Assembly (NCBI RefSeq): GCF_963855985.1
Contig: NC_087118.1
Location: 10,746,501-10,810,500 of the forward strand
Direction of reading: 5' to 3'
Source of the DNA: Ostrinia nubilalis
Lineage: Eukaryota; Arthropoda; Insecta; Lepidoptera; Crambidae
DNA length: 64,000 nucleotides
The translations under genes were made by a program, and so were the position numbers. Below are positions 10,579 through 22,699 of the stretch, one piece after another. Numbering within the stretch: the stretch's first letter is position 1; every line of letters starts with the position of its first letter. The notes under the pieces are model-generated. The model made no database searches and had not been told where the DNA came from. It was given only the letters and a program-made list of their open reading frames with translations.

Positions 10579-11194
10579 ACAGTGTGAGTCACGTTAAAGT
10601 GTACATATGAAAATGGATGAAACTAGACCTATTTTTATCGACAAAAAAGAGGTCAAAAATTTTTTGAGATTTTTTTTTAATTTTTTATAGAATTTTTTTT
10701 CTTCCAATTACTTATTGCAAAGAAAACGTAATAACTTTTAAACTAAGCGGTATATCCTGATAAAATAAAAACAGTAATAATGCTAAATAATAGGCGATAC
10801 TAAAAAAATACATAAAAAACACAAAAAAGGCCAACAAATAATAAAAAATGATACTTTTTGAAAAAAATCTTCTTTTAAATTCGTGTTTTTTTGGTTATTT
10901 GATAAATTTCTCCAAAAAATGCCCCTATAACCGGTGGTTTTTATTACTTTGTATTATTCTCTATTGTATTACCTTCGTAAAACTAAAAATCGCATGTCTC
11001 TATCCCTATCACAACGTTTGCAATGATCGTTTGAACTAAGCCTTTCCGGGCGCGCCATTCAACGCTTCGTTAACAACGAAACTGAAAATGGCTCTAGATT
11101 TGTAATTTTGATAAAGACAAGTTAGATTTCAAATAAAAACAAAAGATTTCGAAGTAAAATAAGCATTTTAGTTAAAATTAAAATTGTCTCTACC
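10579..11194. other. AT-rich region with no recognised feature
   Basis: Long A and T runs dominate. One 63-codon ORF at 10848-11039 has no support. A TACAGTGTGAGTCACGTTAA string at 10576 might be an end of another TA-flanked element, but no partner end was found. Confidence 0.35.
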
Positions 11195-11282
11195 TGTAAC
11201 GTCGTCTCTCAAATCTCACTATATTTTGATGAAAGCCTGCCCCTTGTTCTTGCGAATAAGTCCCCATAATTATTCATAAATA
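11195..11282 (+). repeat. Repeat B, second copy, left part
   Basis: Left part of repeat B up to the F1 insertion point. It ends CATAATTATTCATAAATA, and the sequence resumes beyond the F1 element at 17681 with TATATCCCAATGAG. Together the two parts match 10170-10465. Confidence 0.6.
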
Positions 11283-12301
11283 CAGGGTGTTTGGCGGAAG
11301 GTTAGACAAACTTCGTGGGTGTATAGGTAAGGTCATTTTAAGAATACAAGTTCGCCTATTTGACCATAAGTGAGCTACTTTTTTTTAAATTGATATTTTT
11401 GTTTTTATTTACTTTTTTCAGAAATTTGACCAAAAAACTGCTTCAATTTTTTTTCTCGCTTGATTTCAACAGATTTTTTTATTTGATACTAATATCGAAT
11501 AAGCCTTTAGTCAAATAAAATTAATTTTAGATCCAGATAATGATTGGATAGCTAGTTACGAGCCGCCAAAGTCTAATAAAAGTACAAACCACGATAAAAA
11601 AATCAACGTGGAATTCGATTTAAAAAAAAATTAATGGCGATAATGGATTGCCAATGATTTTAAAAACATCTCTATTTTTTCTACTTTCCAATGATATATC
11701 ACATTTAGTAATTAGATATTGAAATTCGTCAAAAATTCAAAGTGTAGGGAAGAAAATGGAGTAATTGTACAAAAATTATCCATTCTAAGTTTCTTTAAAC
11801 ATCGATAAATTTTTTGCTATACTCCTTTTCATAACATTTTTTGAGTGTTTTATTTCAAAATCAAATTAAAAATAACAACCCCGTTATGAAAAAAAGAATA
11901 TAAAAAAATTCAAAATCAACTTTGTATGGATAATTTTTGTATAATTATTCCAATTTTTTGCTTCTCTTCCCCCCGGACCTCTGAGGAGTTCAGACGTGTT
12001 TGTGCACAAAAGCTTATTTCATTTTAATTTCAATATTTAGTAAAAATCTCGCTATTTAAATCGTGCGCAAAAATAGGAGTGCATAAGTTGTGAAGAGTTG
12101 TTTACCGTACTGTGCGCCTGGTACGCTGCCGCTCTGAGTCATCAGCTACGGTGTCACCGCCCACCGCCGCTGGCTGCCCGCCCCCGGAGGAGTGACTTTC
12201 ACTGACCAACCAGAGCGTACTCCGCGCTGCGTCATCAGCCCGCATCGGGTGAATCACCTACTCCCGCTACGCTCTGCTCGCCTGGTACTTCGTGCTACAA
12301 G

Positions 12302-13204
12302 ATGCCGCTCAAGCGTACGCCGCCGCCTAACCAACCTAGTGCAAGTGCGGCTTCGGAGACGGAGTCGGACAGCATTGGGGGAAGTACATCCGATCCCTTA
12401 AGAAACATTAACACAAGACGCATGAAGCGGAAATATGAATCTGAACTAGTTTCTTTCATGGACGAAGTACGTTCTATGTTCGAGAATTTTGTAACGGAAC
12501 AAAACACCAAACTTCATAGAGTGGAGACCTCCTTGTCTGAAATAAAAGCTCAAAATGATAGCATGAGTTCATCAATGAACTTTTTATCCCTCAAATACGA
12601 TGAAATACAAAAGGAATTGGAGTGCATGAAAAACGAACGTAAAGACCAGAATACCTATATTAAAAAGTTGGAAAGTAAAATTGATTACTTGGAGAGACAG
12701 TCTTATGCTTCCAGAATAGAAATTAGGAGTATTCCTAAACTCCCGAACGAGTCTAAACAAGAGCTATATAATTTTACGAGAGACGTATGCAAGGCCGTGA
12801 GTTTGGATATACAACCTTCAGACATTAGAGATGTCTACAGACCACCTTCAAAAGTGAACACCGTCGCACCAATAGTGGTAGACTTTACTTCTGTGATCAA
12901 AAAGGAAACAGTTGTCCATAGTTTTAAAAAAATGAGCAGGAAAGAGAAAGAAGATAAGTTGAACACACGAATTATTGGTCATCAGGGCCCGCACAAACCA
13001 ATCTTCGTCTCCGACCATCTCACACCTAAATGTAGGCGTTTATTTTACCTTGCACGGGACTTTGCAAGAACACACGACTTCAGCTTCTGCTGGACATCTT
13101 TCGGGAAAGTATATCTTCGCAAGAGAGAGGGGTCACCACACCTGCGAATCGAGGAAGAGACTGACCTAGTTAAGCTGCAGAAGACGACACCCACGTCCAA
13201 GTGA
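12302..13204 (+). CDS. LINE 1 ORF1 protein: coiled coil plus FP-like C-terminal domain
   Basis: 300 residues from ATG 12302 (the first in-frame ATG after a GC-rich leader). Residues 1-45 are proline/serine-rich and acidic, then a basic RRMKRKYE patch. Residues about 50-135 are heptad-like and glutamine/lysine/glutamate-rich, fitting a trimerising coiled coil as in L1-type ORF1 proteins. The C-terminal half (about 140-290) includes YASRIEIRSIPKLPNES, KPIFVSDHLTPKCRRLFY and FCWTSFGKVYLRK, which resemble the C-terminal domain shared by baculovirus FP25K proteins and many insect LINE ORF1s (family resemblance from memory, not searched). No CCHC knuckles are present. It probably binds element RNA and packages it for reverse transcription. 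ORF2 follows after a 515-bp gap in a different frame. Confidence 0.75.
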   Translation: MPLKRTPPPNQPSASAASETESDSIGGSTSDPLRNINTRRMKRKYESELVSFMDEVRSMFENFVTEQNTKLHRVETSLSEIKAQNDSMSSSMNFLSLKYDEIQKELECMKNERKDQNTYIKKLESKIDYLERQSYASRIEIRSIPKLPNESKQELYNFTRDVCKAVSLDIQPSDIRDVYRPPSKVNTVAPIVVDFTSVIKKETVVHSFKKMSRKEKEDKLNTRIIGHQGPHKPIFVSDHLTPKCRRLFYLARDFARTHDFSFCWTSFGKVYLRKREGSPHLRIEEETDLVKLQKTTPTSK

Positions 13205-13719
13205 CTATGTCTCGTTATTTTAATTTTAATTTTTTCTATTTATTTTTGCGACTGCTTTGTCCTTTATAACGCAAAGTGGAATTTTAATTTTAATAGTTTT
13301 CTCGATATAGCCTTAAATTTTTTTCTTTATTTAATATATGGCTTTTAGCCCAAAATTCTATATTTTTTATTAAAAGTTTGATGCTTCATAAAGGAAACAC
13401 TAATATAAATTTTATCAAATATTTCTGTACACTTTTACACTACACTTATACATGCTCACACTTACGACACAATTATCACATGATTTTCAGTTATCTAAAA
13501 TTGCAAAACAAACTAAGTTTTTTATGATGGTATCTAAAACTTTAAAATACTTTTATCGTAATACATATTATTATTGTGTTAATCTAGGCTCTGAATTAAC
13601 TTTTGCTGTGGTTAAACCAACTCTACTGACTTCTAGCCGCCTTACTTGTTCTTGTATGATCCGTTACTTTATTAAACACTTGTTTGTTCTATTGGATCAT
13701 ATGAATTTCAAAAATAAAA
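13205..13719 (+). other. LINE 1 inter-ORF spacer
   Basis: 515 bases between the ORF1 stop and the ORF2 start, very AT-rich in its first half. A 91-codon ORF inside it has no recognisable domain. Such a long spacer is unusual for LINEs, so ORF2 is unlikely to be made by simple stop-start coupling. Confidence 0.5.
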
Positions 13720-16686
13720 ATGCCTGAACAAACTCATAACTATATAGAGACCCAAAGACGTGGCCATATCAACTTAGGCGAGGAGCTGGACAGATTTGCT
13801 ACACCAAAAGCAGTCCTATGTAGCCCCGAGCAGTCGATGCTTTATATAAAACAACCATCAGACTCATTTAAAATACTTACACAAAACATTCGATCAATAA
13901 ATAAAAACTATCATAATTTTGAAACACTCACTGCGCGTATCCCATTTGAATGTGACGTTTTTGTTTTGACAGAGTGCTGGTTACCATGCCTCAGTAATAC
14001 ATATATTCCAACTCCACTTAACTACACACTACATAAAACCTCAACCCACCTGAACCAAAGTGATGGAGTTGTTGTCTTCGTTAAATCAAATCTCTGTACA
14101 AGTCTGGAAGAGCCCGATTTTCAGTCCTCCGCCTCTGGTTTGATCGTAAAAATCAACTCGGACCTAGCCATCTTATGTGTTTATCGCTCTCCTTCTAACA
14201 AAAATATTGACACCTTTATCACATCTCTCTATACAATACTAGTTGGTTTAGCTAAATACAAATCAGTTATACTTGCAGGAGACATAAACATAGACATAAA
14301 ACCGACATCGACAGACTCCCGCCAGCACGATTATTTAAACTGCCTCGCTTTTCACGGTCTCCTACCGGCTCACACTCTTCCAACCAGAGAGAACAATTGT
14401 CTGGACCACATCTTTATCCGCACGAACCTCCCATCTACTACACTTATTTTAGACTCCACGATCACCGACCACTACTCCTCATTGCTCTCCATTAAAAATA
14501 AACCCCACAGGATGAATATTGACAAAACTATTACCAAAATTAATTATGCTACTCTAGATGAAACTTTCAAAAACATCGACTTCTCGGCTATTCTTAAATC
14601 TGACGACCCTGAAATGTCTACCAACGAATTTATTAATATAATCTCAAGCGCCATAAAAAGTAATAGCTCCAAAATAAAAATTTCTTCACGGAGAACGATA
14701 ATCAAGCCGTGGATCACTCCAGGCTTACTGCGGTGCATGAGGACTAGAGACAAACTTCATAAAAAACATATGAAATCACCTGAAAACGATGTTATTAGGT
14801 TAACCTATACCAGATATCGTAATTTTTGTTGTAAAATTATCAAGAAAGTTAAAAGGCAATATGACACCCAAGAACTAAATAATGCTCGAAATAATCCAAA
14901 GCTATTGTGGAATAATATTAAAAGAATTACATATACTAGTAAACAACCAGAAACTTCCAATAAATTACTTACATTAGCTCAAAATCCCATACAGTCCTGC
15001 AATATGGTAAATAGCTACTTCGTAAATATAGGAGAAGAACTTGCTCATAAGTTTAGTAGTGTCTCCCGGGTGTCACACACGCTCCACTCGAATCAGCAAT
15101 CTTCCTCCTTCGCACTTTCAGATACTGATGCTGAAGAGGTCTATAATACCATTTGGTCACTTAGATCAAATGCCGCAATGGGTGGAGATGGTATTTCTCC
15201 GGTCATACTTAAACGATATTCCACTATCTTGTCGCCCATACTCTCCCACATATTTAACCTATGCTTTCTTAAAGGCGTCTTTCCAACCGCATTAAAAAAG
15301 GCAATAGTACAACCCATTTTCAAGAGCGGTGACGGGAATCTAGTTACCAACTACCGTCCCATTGCAATCCTACCAGCTGTTTCCAAAGTGCTAGAGCGTA
15401 TTGTAAACAAGAGACTTGTCGATTACCTGGAACACTATAACCTTTTGTCGCCACAACAGTTTGGCTTTAGGAAAAAGAGATCAACGACTGACGCAGTTCA
15501 CGAACTACTGGATACGATAGTTAAGTCACTCAACTCAAATAAAAAAGTACTAACCATATTCCTAGATCTTACTAAAGCGTTTGACACAGTCCCCACCGAA
15601 TCTCTTCTAGTAAAGCTCGAAAAAATGGGTGTCAGAGGTAATCAACTGGACTTTTTTCATAGCTACTTATCAGATAGAACTCAGGCAGTTAAAATGAACA
15701 ACTATGTTAGTAATGAACTGCCTATTAACTATGGCGTTCCCCAGGGCAGTATTCTTGGCCCGACTCTCTTCTTAATATTTATTAATGACCTTAGCAACCT
15801 TAGCATACCCAATAATCACATCATCTCCTTCGCTGACGATACCGCACTTACCTTTACAGCTGACTCCTGGTCGGACTTAGAACGGGTGGCCCAAGATGGA
15901 ATCAACACAGCCTTTTCTTGGTTGACTAGTCACAAGCTCACTTTGAACACCTCTAAAACTAAATTCGTTACCTTTTCTATTAGCTCAGCTACACAGCCGC
16001 CAACTGGACTTTGCCTAAAGGCTCATACTTGCTCTAACTGGTCACTATCCTCTTGCGACTGTCCACAACTGTCCACAGTAGACACAATTAAGTACCTGGG
16101 TATAAACATAGATAAGCACCTTAACTTTAAGAACCACATTCAACTCCTTACAGGTAGATTGCGTAAGCTTATCTTTGTCTTTAAAACCCTTAGGCATGTA
16201 GCGAACCCCACAATCCTACAGAACGTTTACTATGCACTGTGCCGCTCGATACTTACGTACTGTATTTCCTGTTGGGGAGGTGTCCCGAAGTCTACTCTGA
16301 AGCCGCTTGAAGTGGCTCAACGGGCGATTCTTAAAGTAGCCACTTTTCGCCATATGCTCTTTCCGACACAAGAACTTTACCAGATATGCAAAGTTTTGAC
16401 TGTGCGCCAATTATTTATACTTGATGTTATTCGTCTTCAACACAAAGTAACTCCTCATGTACAGATAGATAAACGACGTAAGGACAAAATTTATACTGTT
16501 CCCTCAACTGCCTACTCTTTCACCAAGAGATTCTTTTTCTATCTAGGACCCTCTTTATACAATAAAATTAACGCCGAACTTCCGTTATACCAACTTACAT
16601 TTTTTGAATGTAAAAAAAGCTTACGATGCCTCCTTTTAACTAAAAGTTATGATCAAACTGAAAAGTACTTTCACACGCTCACTTAA
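13720..16686 (+). CDS. LINE 1 ORF2: endonuclease and reverse transcriptase
   Basis: 988 residues from ATG 13720. The N-terminal APE-type endonuclease has ILTQNIRSIN (about residue 52), FVLTECWL with the catalytic Glu, LAGDINID, and ITDHYSSLL as the Asp-His pair. The reverse transcriptase has YRPIAILPAVSKVLERI, QFGFRKKRST, FLDLTKAFDTV (catalytic Asp, about residue 615), YGVPQGSILGP, and SFADDTAL (FADD box, about residue 705). A thumb region and a C-terminal tail of about 250 residues follow, without an obvious RNase H or zinc finger. The protein nicks target DNA and copies element RNA in place. No stop or frameshift interrupts it, and the length is normal for this group. Confidence 0.9.
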   Translation: MPEQTHNYIETQRRGHINLGEELDRFATPKAVLCSPEQSMLYIKQPSDSFKILTQNIRSINKNYHNFETLTARIPFECDVFVLTECWLPCLSNTYIPTPLNYTLHKTSTHLNQSDGVVVFVKSNLCTSLEEPDFQSSASGLIVKINSDLAILCVYRSPSNKNIDTFITSLYTILVGLAKYKSVILAGDINIDIKPTSTDSRQHDYLNCLAFHGLLPAHTLPTRENNCLDHIFIRTNLPSTTLILDSTITDHYSSLLSIKNKPHRMNIDKTITKINYATLDETFKNIDFSAILKSDDPEMSTNEFINIISSAIKSNSSKIKISSRRTIIKPWITPGLLRCMRTRDKLHKKHMKSPENDVIRLTYTRYRNFCCKIIKKVKRQYDTQELNNARNNPKLLWNNIKRITYTSKQPETSNKLLTLAQNPIQSCNMVNSYFVNIGEELAHKFSSVSRVSHTLHSNQQSSSFALSDTDAEEVYNTIWSLRSNAAMGGDGISPVILKRYSTILSPILSHIFNLCFLKGVFPTALKKAIVQPIFKSGDGNLVTNYRPIAILPAVSKVLERIVNKRLVDYLEHYNLLSPQQFGFRKKRSTTDAVHELLDTIVKSLNSNKKVLTIFLDLTKAFDTVPTESLLVKLEKMGVRGNQLDFFHSYLSDRTQAVKMNNYVSNELPINYGVPQGSILGPTLFLIFINDLSNLSIPNNHIISFADDTALTFTADSWSDLERVAQDGINTAFSWLTSHKLTLNTSKTKFVTFSISSATQPPTGLCLKAHTCSNWSLSSCDCPQLSTVDTIKYLGINIDKHLNFKNHIQLLTGRLRKLIFVFKTLRHVANPTILQNVYYALCRSILTYCISCWGGVPKSTLKPLEVAQRAILKVATFRHMLFPTQELYQICKVLTVRQLFILDVIRLQHKVTPHVQIDKRRKDKIYTVPSTAYSFTKRFFFYLGPSLYNKINAELPLYQLTFFECKKSLRCLLLTKSYDQTEKYFHTLT

Positions 16687-16742
16687 CGATGCTCATAAAA
16701 TGTACAAACACGACTACTCTACACACAACTCTCTCTCACCAC

Positions 16743-16872
<130 letters not shown>

Positions 16873-17051
16873 CAATAACAAATCCTAGTGTTCCTTTTCC
16901 TTTTTTAATTAGGTTAATTAGTCTAATTAATAGTTAATACGCTGCCCTTGTAATCCTTGCCATACATCACTACCATGTCTGAGTCAATAATATAATATAA
17001 TATCGGTTCTCTAATTAATTATAAATTGTGCCAATATCTGGGGTGGTGGGA

Positions 17052-17101
17052 GCCTGATGACCTGTACTACAGGTATGCAAATACCTATCACAGGCATCAG
17101 T
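17052..17101 (+). other. Conserved-looking stem-loop in the LINE 1 3' UTR
   Basis: CTGATGACCTGT pairs with ACAGGCATCAG (one bulge). An inner AGGTAT-GCAA-ATACCT hairpin lies between them. A structured 3' UTR just before a short terminal repeat is what many LINE reverse transcriptases recognise; that role is inference. Confidence 0.5.
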
Positions 17102-17207
17102 CTCACACAAACAACTTTGTTTTTGAATTGTAATTAATGTGCTTAAAAACTTGTGTCATTGTAATGTTTGTGATGAGAAAATAAATACTATTTATTATTA
17201 TTATTAA

Positions 17208-17680
17208 TTTCTTGCATAAACTTTGTTTTTTTGACGAATTTCAATATTTAATTACGACATCTGATATATCATCGGAAAGAAGAAGAGATAGAGATATTTT
17301 TAAGATCATTGGCAATCCATTATCACCATTCGTTTTTTTTTAAACCGAATTCTAAGTTAAATTTTTTATCGTGGTTTGTACTTTTGTTCAACTTTGGCGG
17401 CTCGTAACTAGCTATCCAATCAATTTCTGGATCTGAAATTTATTTTATTTGACTAAAGAGATATTCGATATTAAAACCAAATAAAAAAATTGGTTGAAAT
17501 CAAGCGAGAAAAAAAATTGAAGCAACTTTAAGGTCAAATTTCGGAAAAAAATTAATAAAAACAAACATATCAATTAAAAAAAAAGTAGCTCAGTTAGGGT
17601 CAAATGGGCGAACTTGTATTCCTAAAATGACCTTACCTATACACCCACGAAGTTTGTCTAACCTTCCTCCAAACACCCTG
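17208..17680 (+). repeat. F1 right arm after the LINE
   Basis: Continuation of the F1 element. It begins TTTCTTGCATAAACTTTG (overlapping the target repeat) and ends CCAAACACCCTG. It matches the reverse complement of the left arm 11283-11760 at most positions, with small differences consistent with age. Confidence 0.7.
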
Positions 17681-17881
17681 TATATCCCAATGAGAATGGG
17701 ACGTGCATCTTTAGAGACATTCTACTATGAAGATGGAAAATTCAAATCGCTATAACTTCTTAAAAAGCAAATATTTTCGATTTGTAATCGCACTTTTTTA
17801 TATAAATTTGCTTATATAATCAGAATATAATAAGTAAAATCCATGCGCAAAAAAAATTTTTTTTTTGTTGACCGGTGTAAT
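17681..17881 (+). repeat. Repeat B, second copy, right part
   Basis: Resumes repeat B directly after F1 (TATATCCCAATGAGAATGGG) and ends TTGACCGGTGTAAT, abutting the next palindromic element. Confidence 0.6.
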
Positions 17882-18778
17882 CAGACAAATATATCTAGAA
17901 AAAATAGATAATTAGCATCTTGTGTACCTAATTATTTTAAAAATTTTATAATGCCTATTCTTATTTAAAATAACGTACTCAGATCACTAATTCAGCCGCC
18001 GAACTACTTTAAGTACCGAGTGTACCATCTGCGCTATAAATTCTTTATAGGAAAACAAAGGAGCGGAGCGGGCCGAAATGCGCCACAGCCTCCCCGTGCG
18101 AACGCTAGTGAAAGAGTAAGCTCCCGCATTCGCGCGGCTCGCGTGTGGAAATTACAGGGTATTTTGAATGTATGACACGTAATACATGATTTTTGAAAAA
18201 AAATGAACAACAATTCTTAGATCATAAAATTTTCTATCATTTGGTGAAAGAATCATTAAAATCGCTTCAGCCGTTTAGGAGTAGTAGGAAATTTCTTTGG
18301 TGAAATTAGAAGAAAGTTAAGATTTTTTTCTGTCAAAACTAATAGTTGTAACAAAAAAAAAAACGAAAAAACAATTTTTTAGTTTAAGATATTATACATC
18401 TCATACATATTTTTTTTTCTTGTTTGGATTATCCATTTAGGAGGAGTAGGGATTCAAAGAGAGGTCTATTTTGCAGTTTTGCCTCACCTATCGCCTTAAC
18501 GGCGGCATTCGAAATTCGAACAAAGCCGACGTTTAACTGACCTACTTTTATCACGACACTGTCTACGAGAACAATCACGTTCTTTTTTTAATCTAGACGA
18601 ACGCCCGGTCATCTTAACTTTTAACACTGCACTGATAATCAAAAACTAAGGCAAAAATAGATGGCAAAAACGGTTAAAGCGATAGGTGAGGCAAAACTGC
18701 AAAATAGACCTCTCTTTGAATCCCTACTCCTCCTAAATGGATGATCCAAACAAGAAAAAAAATATGTGTGAAACGTAT

Positions 18779-18942
18779 TGTGGTGTACTACTACACAAAT
18801 AAAGAGTGTGCGCTATGGCAACACTGACTAGTACGGCGCGGTGGGGAGTCAGTCGTAGTCGGGCCGCCACACGGGACGGACGTCAGTGCTTGCACTAGCT
18901 TACACAGTGAACATATATCAGTGTTTTATTTAAGACACCACA
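18779..18942 (+). repeat. 5' LTR of the non-coding LTR element
   Basis: 164 bp, TG...CA ends. It contains ACAAATAAAGAGTGTGCGC near its start and a GC-rich CGGGCCGCCACACGGGACGG block. Matches 24010-24173. Confidence 0.9.
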
Positions 18943-18962
18943 TTGGCGACGAGGATAAAAGT
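18943..18962 (+). promoter_or_regulatory. Putative primer binding site
   Basis: TTGGCGACGAGGATAAAAG begins directly after the 5' LTR, where a tRNA 3' end would anneal to start minus-strand synthesis. The tRNA was not identified. Confidence 0.55.
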
Positions 18963-19609
18963 GAGTAATTAATAATTTTAATGATTATATACCCAATAAA
19001 TTAAATAAAATAAAAGGGAGGTAGCTACAATCATTACATTTATAGAATGTACATTCACAGTCTATTTGCCGATTAATATTTATCGAAATCATTATTATTA
19101 TCAACATCAAGTAAATTAATATTTAATTTTACAAACAATATCAAACCTACAAACCCATAGTAATAGTGATTTTGATCATGTTATGTTGATTAACAAACTC
19201 GTTACTTACCAAAAGTCACTTGTTATTCTATGATAATTAGTCTTGTTAAAACTAAATCATCTAAGATCACTCGAGCCAGACTGACGCAGACGGGATATGT
19301 CTGCCTGCCAGTTATCGAATTTTGACGCGGACATACTGTGTTTGCCTGCCAGTTGAAAGGTAGCTATTTAAGCTGTAATTTGTAATGCCACTAGTACCCA
19401 GGGCCGTTTGGACGGTCATCGAACTAAATAATTTATATTATTAAAATGATCGTATTCATGAACGAATTAAATTATTTCACTACAATGAAAAATACGTAGT
19501 AGGTTACCTCCTGTTTTCATCAATGCTACCTATAAAACGAGACAAGATAGTGTATTGTCAAGAAATTATGATAATCTGATTGGGTATATAATCTTAAATA
19601 AAATAAACA

Positions 19610-19792
19610 AAGCAAGTCGTGAATTGCTAATATGGAATAATAAACAAAGCAAGTCGTGAATTGCTAATATGGAATAATAAACAAAGCAAGTAGTGAATTG
19701 CTAATATGGAATAATAAACAAAGCAAGTCGTGAATTGCTAATATGGAATAATAAACAAAGCAAGTAGTGAATTGCTAATATGGAATAATAAA
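19610..19792 (+). repeat. 37-bp tandem repeat, about five copies
   Basis: The unit AATAATAAACAAAGCAAG followed by TCGTGAATTGCTAATATGG repeats about five times, alternating TCG and TAG at one position. A second short tandem (CAAGTATCAGTGTGTTATTA) follows at about 19810-19890 with three copies. There are no spacers, so this is not a CRISPR-like array. Related words (GCAAGTTGTGAATTGCCAG) recur at about 20433. Confidence 0.85.
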
Positions 19793-19892
19793 CAAACTTC
19801 ATTTATATTCAAGTATCAGTGTGTTATTAAATCAAGTATCAGTGTGTTATTAAAGAGTTTTATTACAAAGTATCAGTCTGTTATTAAAGAGT

Positions 19893-22690
19893 TCCATACA
19901 ACGACACGAGACAAATAATAATTTATTGTCACGTAGAAAATATTCAACAATGAAAGTTGTGAAATTCATAAGTGGTCTTAAAGTCCACCTGGTATCGTTG
20001 TGTGTTTGAGTTTCATATAATAATTGCACCATAATATAGGTTTATTATGGTGTCTGAAAATGATACATTTATTATAGTAAAGTATATAGATTTATTTATT
20101 TACTTTAAATGCAAGTGAGCTTACAGATAAATCCTAAGCGCTCACATTATCAATTTAAATTACATATTCATTTAATTAATTGCACACTAAGCGTTTAAAA
20201 GGTCTTAAAACTAAATCTGTACAAACATCTAATATTAGTAAGTACCTACTTATATCTATTTAAGGTTAGTAGACAAAAAAAAATCATAATTTATTACAAA
20301 GTACCTACTCCAACGAACTGACATGACCCGAGACAAGATAATATTTTAAACTTTCATGATATTAAGAGGATTTCCCGTCAAAAAAAAAAAATAAAAAAAT
20401 AGAAGTATTGTATCAAAAAAAAAAAAAACGAGGCAAGTTGTGAATTGCCAGAGACAAGCTATGAACCGTCAAAAAAGTAAAACAATATCTCACACAGTAC
20501 AAACGGCTGTTTGTGTTGGTCTCGGTTTTCTTTTTGGAATTGTGATGTGATGATTTATGATTGATGAAGAGATGTGGTAACCATTAAATTTGACGTAGCC
20601 TAGAATATCTATTATAAAAAAAAAATGGACGTGACTTCCATCGAAAATATTCACAAGGTACCTACAGTACTGTATCACGCGCACAAGTAATAGGTTGTTA
20701 ACTGATCTCTGTCACGTTAGAAGTAATATGGTAGACGTCAGCAGTGTGACGGTGAGCCAGTGAATCGTGCATACGGCACTCATTAAGGTGATATACAAGT
20801 ACAGCGTGCCCATAATCATCAATTTCTCGACATTGCAACCAATATGTGCTTGATTCTGAAAACAACTAAGAATCAGTATTGTCAGACAAACCAAAAAAAA
20901 AAAAAATGTCGTTTACCTACTTAGGTCCCACTAAAAAAGAACCTAATCGGTACACCTGTTTACTGTGTCAAATGTGAACTAGAGGACGGTACACAATTTA
21001 AGTCGTACCTACTCCATTTTGAAAAGTCACACCAAATTGTTTATGCAGTTGACACAGCGCTGTATCGTTGGTCAGATGTAGACATTATAGCGTCTGACAA
21101 ATATGGTGATTGCATTGAATTTTAAGACATCAAATTATTATTCTTCTTGTTGTGTCCACAACAAAGCTATACAGTGTCAACCCAAAACTCCGCTTCAAGA
21201 GTAGTGTTGTCAATAGCATACATTAAATCTTCCCGCGTGCAGTTGATTGGGCACGCAGGGCACGACATCATGTGGTCCATCGACTAGAGAACACAACCAC
21301 ATTTTCACTCCAAGTTTGATCACCATCCAGGAATCTTATTTATCCGATGGGAAGTTATTCCTTGGCATTTTGCCGTATTCCTTGAGTTTATGTATGCAAC
21401 ATCTTCACATCACAGCATTTTGTCACAGTCACAGCACAAATACATTTCACATTATTTCAAGAAAGAAAGAAAAGTGTTGTAACTTTAATAACACGTCTAA
21501 AGCTGGCAAGCAACTAAATCGCTGATATTGTATGGATCATACCTACCTAAGTAGTGTAGTGTTCTATAATTTGTATAAATTACCTCAATGGTTATCACCA
21601 ATCAGTCACCAAGGGTACATTATCAAAGGTACAAAGACGTATAAAAGGCAAGATTGTAATAGTCATTTGTATAGCCAGGGATAAAGCCGATATTATATAT
21701 TAGCCATCATGTGGAAAGATTATAAACAAGCGATTTTCATCACAATAACTATTATCGAAAAATGGCAGTTGTTCCTTGGCACTGATGTTCGTTTTGTATA
21801 TTGAAAAATACAACTGATAACCACTTAGTAGCAGGGGTGCGATAATCACTAGCATGCACAAAATGATTAATTATCGACCGGTGCTAATAACTAGTCAACG
21901 TTGTAAATCAAAATTGCTAGTCGTGGAAGGACGTGATATATGTGGGAATAAAAAAGGGGTGGAAATTAATGGTGAAATGTTTGTATAATATATATTATAG
22001 CGATTGGAAAGGAAATCGTTAACTTAGATAGACAATATTTTACAGTTATTTTGACTAATAACTACACTACTGAATCAACCTTGATGAAAATGAATGTTTT
22101 GAGATAGGTACATACCTCTTCGCTCAGTAACCACTGAAAACTAGCGTTGTAGTGCTACACACTGCGGCATTATGCTGAGTGGAAGCCCTTTTTGGCATTA
22201 TTAACTACCAAATTAATTTATACGATGTCCAAATTTGTAATTTGCTGGTTTAATGTGCCAAACAAAATATACCTATATTATTTCTTCTTACGAATAAAGA
22301 AGTCAATATAATTGAGAAATGTGATCAGCCTGTCAGCAAATTAAATTAAGTCAAATCTAATCAAATATTTTATTAGCAGAACCAATGTCACGATAATACG
22401 GGTGTCCAGTATCTGAGTCAGTTTCAATAATTATGTTCTACCGCGGATGGTACCGTTAGACATATTATAATATACAGACAAAATATACAGACATTCGTAC
22501 ATTTAGCCTAATAAAACAAAAATATATACCTATCCTATGTGAATATTATGTTGCTATGCCAATAATACAATATTACATTATTACGAAAAAAAGATTGCTG
22601 TTCATTTAATTTTTCCCTGCTAAAATTTGAGAACGGCTGCACCGATTTGGATGCTTTTGGTTTTGATATGTTTGACATAGTCCAGTGACG
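19893..22690 (+). other. Interior of the LTR element, no genes recognised
   Basis: AT-rich sequence with A runs and scattered GTACCTACT-type words common in lepidopteran repeats. ORFs of 60-92 codons in several frames lack any domain. Confidence 0.45.
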
Positions 22691-22699
22691 CCTTAAATG

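Noticed and set aside
19610..19792. Possible CRISPR-like array
   Set aside because: Repeats are directly adjacent with no spacers and the sequence is eukaryotic.
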